The notes beneath the pieces were generated by a model. The model ran no database searches, was not told where the DNA came from, and was given only the letters and a program-made list of their open reading frames with translations. A program made the translations under genes and the position numbers. Below are positions 33,575-40,243 of a DNA stretch of 64,000 bases, piece by piece. Numbering within the stretch: the stretch's first letter is position 1; every line of letters starts with the position of its first letter. Source of the stretch: Neobacillus sp. YX16 (GTDB lineage Bacteria > Bacillota > Bacilli > Bacillales > Cytobacillaceae); the NCBI RefSeq assembly GCF_030123505.1, contig NZ_CP126115.1, positions 1,564,001 to 1,628,000 of the forward strand, read 5' to 3'.

Positions 33575-34270
33575 TTCAATGCTGCAATATACGGCTGGAC
33601 AATTTTCACAGCCAATTTCATCTTTTAAATATTGAAGATCTAAAATAGAAATCTTTCCTTTTTTAATACTGATTTTTTTATCTTTTTTCAATTCACTTAG
33701 GATACGGTTTGTACTCTCTCTTGAAGTTCCACAAAAGTTTGCAAGTTCCTGGTTCGTTAATGGTAAATCAATTAATATTTCATTTTCTTTATGAATACCA
33801 TAGCTATTAGACATCCGAATTAATGTTGAAAAAAGCGCTCCCCGTTTACCATTTAAAACAAGATCTCGAAACTTAGTCTGGGTTTTACGGAAATGGTCAC
33901 TCATCCATTTCATAAACTCAAACGCAAGCTTACTATTTTGGAATATTTCACTCTCGATGACATCTTTTTTGATAGCGACTATTTCACCTTCCTCTAGAAC
34001 TCTGGCACTTAGTAAATACCTTGGATTGTCCGTAAAAAGCGTTAACTCTCCACAAATATCGTTCTCACCACATATTCTTAAAGAGAGTTCGCGTCCATCT
34101 GAGGTTATTTTACTGATTTGAACTTTTCCAGAGATAATAATATAAAGTTCTTCTGCAAGCATACCTTCTTGAAATAAATAGGCTCCTCTTTCACTTCTAA
34201 TTTTCCGATCGGCAAATCTAAGTAATTCTTTAATTTCTATGGAATGGGTTGGTTTTATTTTAGTCAACAT
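33572..34270 (-). CDS. fnr: Crp/Fnr-family regulator with C-terminal Fe-S motif (FNR paralogue 1)
   Basis: Oxygen-sensing transcription factor of 232 residues: N-terminal cyclic-nucleotide-like barrel, dimer helix (about 110-140) and HTH (NQELANFCGTSRESTNRILSELKK). The C-terminus has Cys221-X2-Cys224-X4-Cys229 (CENCPAVYC), the spacing reported for the three [4Fe-4S] cysteines of B. subtilis Fnr. Asp136 in KFRDLVLNG may be the fourth ligand, like Asp141 there. The recognition-helix ExxSR pattern (GTSRE) predicts TGTGA-N6-TCACA sites. GAGGTGAGA precedes the ATG. It is convergent with the radical SAM gene. Ligand assignment is by comparison. Confidence 0.88.
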   Translation of the reverse strand: MLTKIKPTHSIEIKELLRFADRKIRSERGAYLFQEGMLAEELYIIISGKVQISKITSDGRELSLRICGENDICGELTLFTDNPRYLLSARVLEEGEIVAIKKDVIESEIFQNSKLAFEFMKWMSDHFRKTQTKFRDLVLNGKRGALFSTLIRMSNSYGIHKENEILIDLPLTNQELANFCGTSRESTNRILSELKKDKKISIKKGKISILDLQYLKDEIGCENCPAVYCSIE

Positions 34271-34543
34271 GTATTCTCACCTCAAGGGTATTGTTTGGTC
34301 CTTATACTTCTATTTTCGTTAGTCTTATTTTAACGCAGGTTTTGAAGTTTTAACGGAGTAAACAATGACAATATAGTGAAAACTCTCTAATTTAATGTTC
34401 AACTGTTAATAAAATCTTCTATGATTGCATTAATAAATAGTAAAAGAAATGTTATGATAGTAAATAAAGTAACAGTATTTTTTATTAATCGTTGGTACAC
34501 TTGCATTATATTATTCGTTTTTAAAATAATGGAGTTGATATGA

Positions 34544-35560
34544 ATGGAAAAGACCATTATTAAAGATAAATTAGATCGCCCATTACGTGATTTAAGAATC
34601 TCAGTAATCGACCGTTGTAACTTCCGCTGTCAATATTGCATGCCAGCCGATCAATTTGGTGATGATTTTGAATTCTTGCCAAAAAGTGCGCTGCTGACAT
34701 ATGAGGAAATCGAGCGGATAGCAAAGGCTTTTATTAGTGTTGGTGTGGAAAAAATACGTCTAACTGGCGGTGAACCACTTCTTCGAAGAGATCTTCCGAT
34801 ATTGGTAGAAAAACTTTCAAAGATTGAGGGTTTAAAAGATATTGCGTTAACGACAAATGGAGTCCTTCTTCCTAAACTTGCTGATAAATTAAAAAAGGCT
34901 GGTCTTAAAAGAGTCAATATTAGCCTTGATACCTTAAATGATGAGTTGTTTGGAGAAATTAACGGTCGTGGTGTTGGTACACAGCCTGTTCTAGACGGGA
35001 TTGAAGCAGCTAAGAAGGCTGGTCTCAAAATAAAAATCAATATGGTCGTTAAAAAAGGCCTCAACGATTCGGAAATCATCCCAATGGCTGATTTTTGTTT
35101 AAAGAATGGCTTGGAGCTTCGTTTTATTGAGTATATGGATGTAGGTTCATCTAATGGATGGAAAATGGATGATGTCATCACCAAAAAGCAAATTTATGTA
35201 CTATTAAAAGAGCACTATCAATTAGAGTCTCTTGATCCAGCCTATTTTGGTGAAGTCGCAAAATTATATAATTACCAAAACACAGATGTGAATGTTGGAT
35301 TTATTTCTTCTGTCTCAGAATCATTCTGCAGCAGCTGTACCCGATCTCGACTTTCTGCAAATGGACAAATTTTCACTTGTTTATTTAATGGGAATGGGCA
35401 CGATATTCGAAACTTTATGAGAAACGGTGCTACAGATGATGAATTGAGAAACCGAATCTCTGGTATTTGGAACAATCGAAGCGACAGGTATTCAGATGAA
35501 AGAACAGAAGAAACAGCAAAGAACCGAAAGAAAATTGAAATGTCATATATAGGCGGCTAA
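34544..35560 (+). CDS. moaA: GTP 3',8-cyclase MoaA
   Basis: First step of molybdenum cofactor synthesis, turning GTP into 3',8-cH2GTP. The 338-residue protein has the N-terminal radical SAM motif Cys25-X3-Cys29-X2-Cys32 (CNFRCQYC), TGGEPLLRRDL, and a C-terminal GTP-binding cluster (FCSSCTRSRLSANGQIFTC). The chain ends in Gly-Gly (MSYIGG), needed for activity in MoaA. A plain leader of 270 bp precedes it; GGAGTTGAT is the ribosome site. It lies in a block with moeA and mobB but is separated from them by repeats and ric. moaB/C/E are not in the window. Confidence 0.96.
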   Translation: MEKTIIKDKLDRPLRDLRISVIDRCNFRCQYCMPADQFGDDFEFLPKSALLTYEEIERIAKAFISVGVEKIRLTGGEPLLRRDLPILVEKLSKIEGLKDIALTTNGVLLPKLADKLKKAGLKRVNISLDTLNDELFGEINGRGVGTQPVLDGIEAAKKAGLKIKINMVVKKGLNDSEIIPMADFCLKNGLELRFIEYMDVGSSNGWKMDDVITKKQIYVLLKEHYQLESLDPAYFGEVAKLYNYQNTDVNVGFISSVSESFCSSCTRSRLSANGQIFTCLFNGNGHDIRNFMRNGATDDELRNRISGIWNNRSDRYSDERTEETAKNRKKIEMSYIGG

Positions 35561-35561
35561 A

Positions 35562-35592
35562 CCTCTCTTTCCCAAAAGAGAGTTTTTTTTAC
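35562..35592 (+). terminator. Terminator after moaA
   Basis: CCTCTCTTT-CCC-AAAAGAGAG followed by eight Ts. Confidence 0.9.
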
Positions 35593-35597
35593 ATAGA

Positions 35598-36031
35598 GGC
35601 TGTGTTACAGATAACTATTGATTTTTGAACGCTGTTGATTTGCGCGGAAGGCGCAAGACTCCTCGAAAATGCTATCGCATTTTCTTCGTGCGTGGGCAGA
35701 TTCGAGGAGGTAAATCAATGTCCTGCAGGAGGACGGGACAGGGGAGACCCCGCTCATCTCTTAGCGACGAGGAGTAGGAAGTAGGAAAAGCGGATGCGCC
35801 TTGTACAGCCCCGACAAGCGCTGGAGGGCCTGACGATGAAGTCGTTCTTTGACTTCAACGTTGGGACCGAAGTGACTCGAGGGGCTAGGCGCTGCAGCTA
35901 GACAGGCTTCCTGAACCGCCTGCGGAAAGCGAAGCGCCACGGAACAGGCAGAGACCGCCTGTCCCTGCGGTGATTATTCGATGAAGCATTCCTTAGTGGA
36001 GCACAAATCAACAGCCCAATTTAACACAGCC
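35598..36031. repeat. Interspersed repeat family A, copy 2 (full form with two insertions)
   Basis: About 434 bp between inverted ends GGCTGTGTTA and TAACACAGCC, with GTTGATTTGCGC and GCACAAATCAAC as a second inverted pair. It has the 61-bp inner hairpin module (35662-35722), a nested family B repeat (35775-35905), and a 3' module (GAACAGGCAGAGACCGCCTG to TTCCTTAGTGGAGCACAAAT). It accounts for most of the 513-bp gap between moaA and ric. No coding potential. Confidence 0.85.
35775..35905 (-). repeat. Interspersed repeat family B, copy 2, nested in family A copy 2
   Basis: On the minus strand it starts CTGTCTAGCTGCAGCGCCTA, like copy 1. Its stem TGAAGTC (35837-35843) and GACTTCA (35851-35857) encloses GTTCTTT, the complement of AAAGAAC, the loop of copy 1. 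Compared with the other family A copies it interrupts the GACGAGGAG/GCTTCC junction. Confidence 0.8.
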
Positions 36032-36040
36032 TACATAGAA

Positions 36041-36067
36041 AAAAAAGGCTGATTGCTCAGCCTCTTT
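36041..36067 (-). terminator. Terminator after ric
   Basis: On the minus strand AAAGAGGCTGA-GCAA-TCAGCCTTTTTTT. Confidence 0.85.
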
Positions 36068-36073
36068 AAACAT

Positions 36074-36775
36074 CTAATTAATATATCTAGGGAACAAGAT
36101 ATTATTTTCTAAATGTACATGCATAAATGTTAGTCCTTCTAGTTCTTCTAATCGCTTGTATACTAATGTGTACGTTCCGCAAGCATCAACTGGAAGCGCA
36201 TAGTCAGATGTAATCGCACGAATCTGTCTAAGTATTTCACCAGCATGATCATGTTCTTTTTCAAGCTCAACAATCATACTAATAGCTTCTTCACGATTTT
36301 CAACAGTTCCATCGGCAAGTTTTTTGATTAACGGAAATACAATTGCTTCTTCTTTAGCCATATGTTCCATTAATTCCTTTTTGAATTCATAAAATAGCTC
36401 ATTAACCTTTAAAAGTTCTGGGTGACTGTCTCCATGAACACGAGAGACCTTAGTAACATAAGGGCTAAGCAGTGATAATTCCTCTTCAGATGTCCGGTGA
36501 TAATGGTTGATAACATGATCAATAATGGTATTTGAATCGGATTTCGTCCAAACGTCTAGGTCCGTTTCAGTTGAACTGTACTTTTCAAATACTGCTTTTA
36601 ATTCATCCATTAGTGCTTCTTCATTTAATCCATTTGCAGCAATAGCCTCGGATAGTGGAATATTGCCTCCGCAGCAAAAGTCAATTCGGAATTTCTTGAA
36701 AACGTCGCTCGTTTTTGGCAGTTCATTTACGATATCTTTAACCAATGTATTTGTAGAAAAAGGGAAAGTAATCAT
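36074..36775 (-). CDS. ric: Iron-sulfur cluster repair protein RIC (ScdA/YtfE)
   Basis: Di-iron protein that repairs iron-sulfur clusters damaged by nitric oxide or oxidants. The 233-residue protein has the N-terminal ScdA domain with DFCCGGN (Cys34-Cys35) and a C-terminal hemerythrin-like four-helix domain with iron-binding His/Glu motifs HVINHYHRTSEEE, HGDSHPELL, MAKEEAIVFP, EKEHDHAGE and HVHLENNILFP. An FNR box and -10 lie at class II spacing upstream. RIC with FNR, RoxS and the globin suggests a low-oxygen/NO response set. Confidence 0.93.
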   Translation of the reverse strand: MITFPFSTNTLVKDIVNELPKTSDVFKKFRIDFCCGGNIPLSEAIAANGLNEEALMDELKAVFEKYSSTETDLDVWTKSDSNTIIDHVINHYHRTSEEELSLLSPYVTKVSRVHGDSHPELLKVNELFYEFKKELMEHMAKEEAIVFPLIKKLADGTVENREEAISMIVELEKEHDHAGEILRQIRAITSDYALPVDACGTYTLVYKRLEELEGLTFMHVHLENNILFPRYIN

Positions 36776-36820
36776 ATTTTCCTCCTAATATTTTGTTTGT
36801 TGTTACTTATTTCTAACTTA

Positions 36821-36863
36821 AGGATAAGGTATTCCCTTGAAAAAATGGGTGACCTGAATCACA
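36821..36863 (-). promoter_or_regulatory. FNR-type box and -10 upstream of ric
   Basis: On the minus strand TGTGA-TTCAGG-TCACC (36863-36848, one mismatch to TGTGA-N6-TCACA) is centred 41.5 bases from the start predicted from TATCCT (36826-36821). This is class II geometry. The box is also about 130 bases before moeA on the other strand, where a TATAAT at 36894-36899 is not at the right spacing. Confidence 0.65.
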
Positions 36864-36993
36864 CATTCAAAAGTATTTAATATTTTTTTGTTTTATAATG
36901 TGATGTTTGCTATATTAGAGACTTTTCGATAGGCTTATAATGAAATATGTATAAAAAATTTATTTATATAGTATTTGTTTCCTGCAGGAGCTG

Positions 36994-38265
36994 ATGGAAT
37001 TGTTAGAGAGAAGAAGACCAATCCCGATTGGGGAAGCGGTAAAAAAAATAATGGAATTTCAGTTAAGTGGTAAAACAGAATTTGTATCAATCGATGAAAG
37101 TTATGGACGGTTTTTATCAGAAGACTTAATCGCAACGAGTGATGTCCCTCATTTTGATCGAGCACCTTATGATGGTTTCGCTGTCCGTTCTATAGATACT
37201 AAGGAAGCTTCTATAACTAATCCTGTAGAATTTAAAGTTGTCGACCATCTTGGTGCGGGAATGACATCTACTAAGACAATTAAAGAATATGAAGCCGTTC
37301 GAATTATGACCGGAGCGATGATGCCTGAGGGTACAGATGCAGTTGTCATGTTTGAAGTTGCGAAAGACTATGACAAAAATGGGACACCATATATGTCGAT
37401 AAAACGAAGCTTTAATAAGGGGGATAATGTATCCTTTCGAGGAGAAGATGCCAAAGAAGGTGAAGTCCTGGTAAAAAAGGGAACATTAATAAACCCTGGT
37501 GTTCAAGCAATGCTGGCTACGTTTGGCTACAACTTAGTGCCTGTTGCTAAAAAACCGATTATTGGGTTGTTTGCGACTGGAACGGAATTGCTGGAAGTGG
37601 ATGAGGATTTGGTGCCTGGTAAAATCCGAAATAGTAATTCACATATGATAGCGGCTCAAATTCAAAGAACTGGGGCAATCGTTCATTATTATGGTAAGCT
37701 TCCTGATGTATTTGATACTTGTTTTACAGCAGTAAAAGGGGCTTTAGAAAAAGTAGATATACTCGTCACAACGGGTGGCGTTTCTGTTGGTGATTTTGAT
37801 TATCTCCCTGCGATCTATGAAAAGCTTGGTGCTGAGGTGTTATTTAATAAAGTAGCAATGAGACCGGGAAGTGTAACAACAGTTGCTCAATTTCAAGGAA
37901 AACTACTGTTTGGTTTATCAGGTAATCCTTCTGCCTGTTATGTGGGGTTTGAGTTATTTACTCGACCAATTATTCGGACAATGCTGTTTGCTACTAGACC
38001 ACATCTAAGAAAAGAAAAAGCGGTTCTGGAGGTTGACTTTCCAAAAGCTAACCCATTCACAAGATTTGTCCGCAGTGCATTTTCTGTGAAAAATGGCAGA
38101 TTAAGTGCGACACCGAGTGGTTTAGATAAGTCCAATATTATCATGAGTCTTTCAGGAGCTAATTCCCTAATGATTCTTCCAGGAGGTACTAGAAGCTTTC
38201 AAGCTGGAGATGAGGTTGATATCCTGTTGCTTGAAGACCAAGATGGCAGTGAATGGCCTTGGTAA
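36994..38265 (+). CDS. moeA: Molybdopterin molybdenumtransferase MoeA
   Basis: Inserts molybdate (or tungstate) into adenylated molybdopterin. The 423-residue protein has DVPHFDRAPYDGFAVRS, GAMMPEGTDAVVMFE, the MoCF-binding segment TTGGVSVGDFDYLP, and GLSGNPSACYVGFELF. Length is normal. CAGGAGCTG precedes the ATG. It overlaps mobB by 13 bases. Its presence near aor and moaA suggests cofactor supply for Mo or W enzymes. Confidence 0.95.
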   Translation: MELLERRRPIPIGEAVKKIMEFQLSGKTEFVSIDESYGRFLSEDLIATSDVPHFDRAPYDGFAVRSIDTKEASITNPVEFKVVDHLGAGMTSTKTIKEYEAVRIMTGAMMPEGTDAVVMFEVAKDYDKNGTPYMSIKRSFNKGDNVSFRGEDAKEGEVLVKKGTLINPGVQAMLATFGYNLVPVAKKPIIGLFATGTELLEVDEDLVPGKIRNSNSHMIAAQIQRTGAIVHYYGKLPDVFDTCFTAVKGALEKVDILVTTGGVSVGDFDYLPAIYEKLGAEVLFNKVAMRPGSVTTVAQFQGKLLFGLSGNPSACYVGFELFTRPIIRTMLFATRPHLRKEKAVLEVDFPKANPFTRFVRSAFSVKNGRLSATPSGLDKSNIIMSLSGANSLMILPGGTRSFQAGDEVDILLLEDQDGSEWPW

Positions 38266-38804
38266 AACCAATCATTTATCAAGTAGCAGGATACCAAAAT
38301 AGTGGTAAAACCACTTTTATATTAAAACTAATTGAGGCATTAAAAAATGAGGGAATAAAAAGTGTCACCATTAAGCATCATGGACATGGCGGAAGACCAG
38401 ATGTTCTTCCTCAAAAGGACTCATCCCGGCATCTAGAAGCGGGAGCACTTGCTGCATTGGTTGAAGGCGATGGGAGACTAGTCCTGCAAGCAGATGAATC
38501 CTTTTTGTCTCTGGATGAACAAATTAGATTTATGGATTTTTTTCACCCAGATATTATCTTAATTGAGGGTCATAAGAAACAATCGTACCCAAAATTACTT
38601 ATTCTTAGAAACGAGAACGACCTTTCACTGATTACTTGTATAACGAATATTAAAGCAGTCATTGTCTGGACTCATGCTTTAATAGAAGTGGTCAAAGAAC
38701 ATTTGACGGTTCCAGTTTTTCATATACTTGAGGAAAGTGCAGTGACAGAGATTTCAAAAGAATTAATAAAACTTATTCATAAAGTAGAAGAAAATGGTAA
38801 ATAA
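38253..38804 (+). CDS. mobB: Molybdopterin-guanine dinucleotide biosynthesis protein MobB
   Basis: GTP-binding accessory protein for Mo-bis-MGD formation, 183 residues. P-loop QVAGYQNSGKTTFI near the N-terminus, IKHHGHGG switch-like segment, and DIILIEGHKKQSYPK. The ATG lies inside the end of moeA, so translation is coupled. MobA is not next to it. Confidence 0.92.
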   Translation: MALVKPIIYQVAGYQNSGKTTFILKLIEALKNEGIKSVTIKHHGHGGRPDVLPQKDSSRHLEAGALAALVEGDGRLVLQADESFLSLDEQIRFMDFFHPDIILIEGHKKQSYPKLLILRNENDLSLITCITNIKAVIVWTHALIEVVKEHLTVPVFHILEESAVTEISKELIKLIHKVEENGK

Positions 38805-38838
38805 AAAAATCGGTCGATAAGACCGATTTTTTATTTTA
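38804..38838. terminator. Bidirectional terminator
   Basis: AAAAAATCGGTC-GATAA-GACCGATTTTTT between mobB and the second FNR gene. Confidence 0.9.
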
Positions 38839-39528
38839 ATCTATTTTACAAATTTCTGTAGAACAGTCCTCACAATCAATTTCATTCTTTAGATAATCCA
38901 AATCATGAATGGTGATAGACCCTTTATCGATCGATATGATACCAGCTTTTCTTAAATCACTAAGCAAACGATTGACTACTTCCCGTGATGTTCCACAAAA
39001 ATTAGCCAATTCTTGATTGGTTAATGGTAATTCAATAAGAATTCCTTGATTTGTTTTTATACCATAACTATTGGTAATTCGAATGAGTGTTGAATACAGT
39101 GCACCTTTCTTACCATGCAGAACAAGGTCTCTAAATCTTGTTTGTGTTTTCCGATATTGCTGACTCATCCATTTCATAAATTCAAGCGAGAGTTCATTGT
39201 TGTTTGCAAGCTTCTCCTCAAGAACATCCTTCAGAATAACAGCTACTTCGCCGCTTTCAGCAACCCGTGCACTTAATAAATACTTTGGTGCGGGGGAAAA
39301 TAAATCAAGTTCTCCAATGAAGTCTCCTCTTGAACACATTCTAAGTGTTAGTTCGCGCCCATCTGGGATAATCTTGCTGATTTGAATAATCCCACTTTGG
39401 ACAATATATAATTCATTTGCTGTGGAACCTTCCTGGAACAGAAAAGTGCCTTTTTCAATTTTCTTCATATGGTGAACCGTATCAAACAGTTGTGTTAACT
39501 TTACAGGTATTTCTTTTATTGACTGCAT
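38836..39528 (-). CDS. Crp/Fnr-family regulator with C-terminal Fe-S motif (FNR paralogue 2)
   Basis: A 230-residue close relative of the regulator at 33.6-34.3 kb, with the same layout: effector barrel, dimer helix, HTH (NQELANFCGTSREVVNRLLSDLRK) and a C-terminal Cys219-X2-Cys222-X4-Cys227 (CEDCSTEIC). Asp134 (RFRDLVLHG) is the likely fourth ligand. The recognition helix differs at a few positions (REVVNRLL against RESTNRIL), so the two may read overlapping sites. The ATG at 39528 follows AAAGGTGG; a GTG at 39540 overlaps that site. The two paralogues bracket moaA-ric-moeA-mobB. Confidence 0.86.
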   Translation of the reverse strand: MQSIKEIPVKLTQLFDTVHHMKKIEKGTFLFQEGSTANELYIVQSGIIQISKIIPDGRELTLRMCSRGDFIGELDLFSPAPKYLLSARVAESGEVAVILKDVLEEKLANNNELSLEFMKWMSQQYRKTQTRFRDLVLHGKKGALYSTLIRITNSYGIKTNQGILIELPLTNQELANFCGTSREVVNRLLSDLRKAGIISIDKGSITIHDLDYLKNEIDCEDCSTEICKID

Positions 39529-39791
39529 AAGTATTACCACCTTTAAAGGGGCGAACTGAATCGCTAATTTGCTTTCCTAAATAAATGACAGTCAAGTTTT
39601 CATTTACTAGATAATACTATAATTATATTGTTAACAAAGCTTATATATCAATAATTGTGGCATAAATTCATACAATCGTCAAAATTAGTACTCTTCATGG
39701 AAGAGCAGTTCCATCCATTACATAATAATTCCTTTAATGACCCTGGATTAAATGGAAATAATAAAGATGTACATGAAAAGGAGGGACAAAT

Positions 39792-39971
39792 ATGGGTCAG
39801 AATCGTCAGTTTAAATCAGGACAAAAAGCACCAAATAATGGTGTGTATATAGAAATTGGTGACACAGGGGATAATGTTAACAATCCAAAGAAAATAAAAC
39901 TTAAAGCAGGAGACAGATTTCCTGAAACATCAAACGACGAACGCATTTGGACTTACCAACGTAAACCTTAA
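39792..39971 (+). CDS. yjzC: YjzC-like small protein
   Basis: Fifty-nine residues, MGQNRQFKSGQKAPNNGVYI..., with the pattern GDTGDNVNNPKKIKLKAGDRFPETSNDERIW typical of YjzC. AAGGAGGG precedes the ATG. Same length as B. subtilis YjzC, and the following block (yjzD, yjaU, yjaV, fab genes) keeps the B. subtilis order. Function unknown. Confidence 0.85.
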   Translation: MGQNRQFKSGQKAPNNGVYIEIGDTGDNVNNPKKIKLKAGDRFPETSNDERIWTYQRKP

Positions 39972-39982
39972 ACTAATCGAAA

Positions 39983-40138
39983 GGCTGTGTTAAAGGTAAA
40001 TGTTGATTTTAGAACTATGTTGATTTGTGCGGAAAGCGAAGCGCCTCGTGACAGGCAGAGACGGCCTGTCACTGCGGTGATTATTCCAAGAAGCTTTCCT
40101 TAGTGGAGCACAAATTAACAGCCTCATTTAACACAGCC
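39983..40138. repeat. Interspersed repeat family A, copy 3 (core-deleted form)
   Basis: About 156 bp with the same inverted ends (GGCTGTGTTAAA and TTTAACACAGCC). The GC-rich left core is missing: TTTGTGCGGAA joins directly to AGCGAAGCGCC. The 3' module (TGACAGGCAGAGACGGCCTG to TTCCTTAGTGGAGCACAAAT) is kept. Confidence 0.82.
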
Positions 40139-40145
40139 ATTCAAA

Positions 40146-40177
40146 AAAGTCATCCCCTGCGGATGGCTTTTATTTTA
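40146..40177 (+). terminator. Terminator between repeat and clpB
   Basis: AAGTCATCC-CCTGC-GGATGGCTTTTATTTT; one G-T pair in an eight-base stem. Probably serves yjzC, whose message would run through the repeat. Confidence 0.65.
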
Positions 40178-40197
40178 TATTTGATTACATATTCGTA

Positions 40198-40231
40198 TAT
40201 AATAAACTTATAAAGGTCAAGAATGGTCAAA
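40198..40231 (+). promoter_or_regulatory. clpB promoter region with CtsR operator
   Basis: TATAAT at 40198-40203 is the likely -10. GGTCAAG-AAT-GGTCAAA (40215-40231) matches the CtsR heptad repeat (RGTCAAA-NAN-RGTCAAA) with one mismatch. The operator lies just downstream of the -10 and touches the ribosome site, the usual arrangement for clp heat-shock genes. No convincing -35 was seen. Confidence 0.8.
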
Positions 40232-40243
40232 GGAGTGGAAATA

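Noticed and set aside
34651..35184. 177-codon open frame antisense to moaA
   Set aside because: Shadow of a well-supported gene; composition rich in Ser/Pro/Phe typical of antisense frames, no ribosome site.
36894..36899. TATAAT before moeA as an FNR class II promoter
   Set aside because: The FNR box at 36848-36863 is about nine bases too far for class II geometry on this strand; it fits ric instead.
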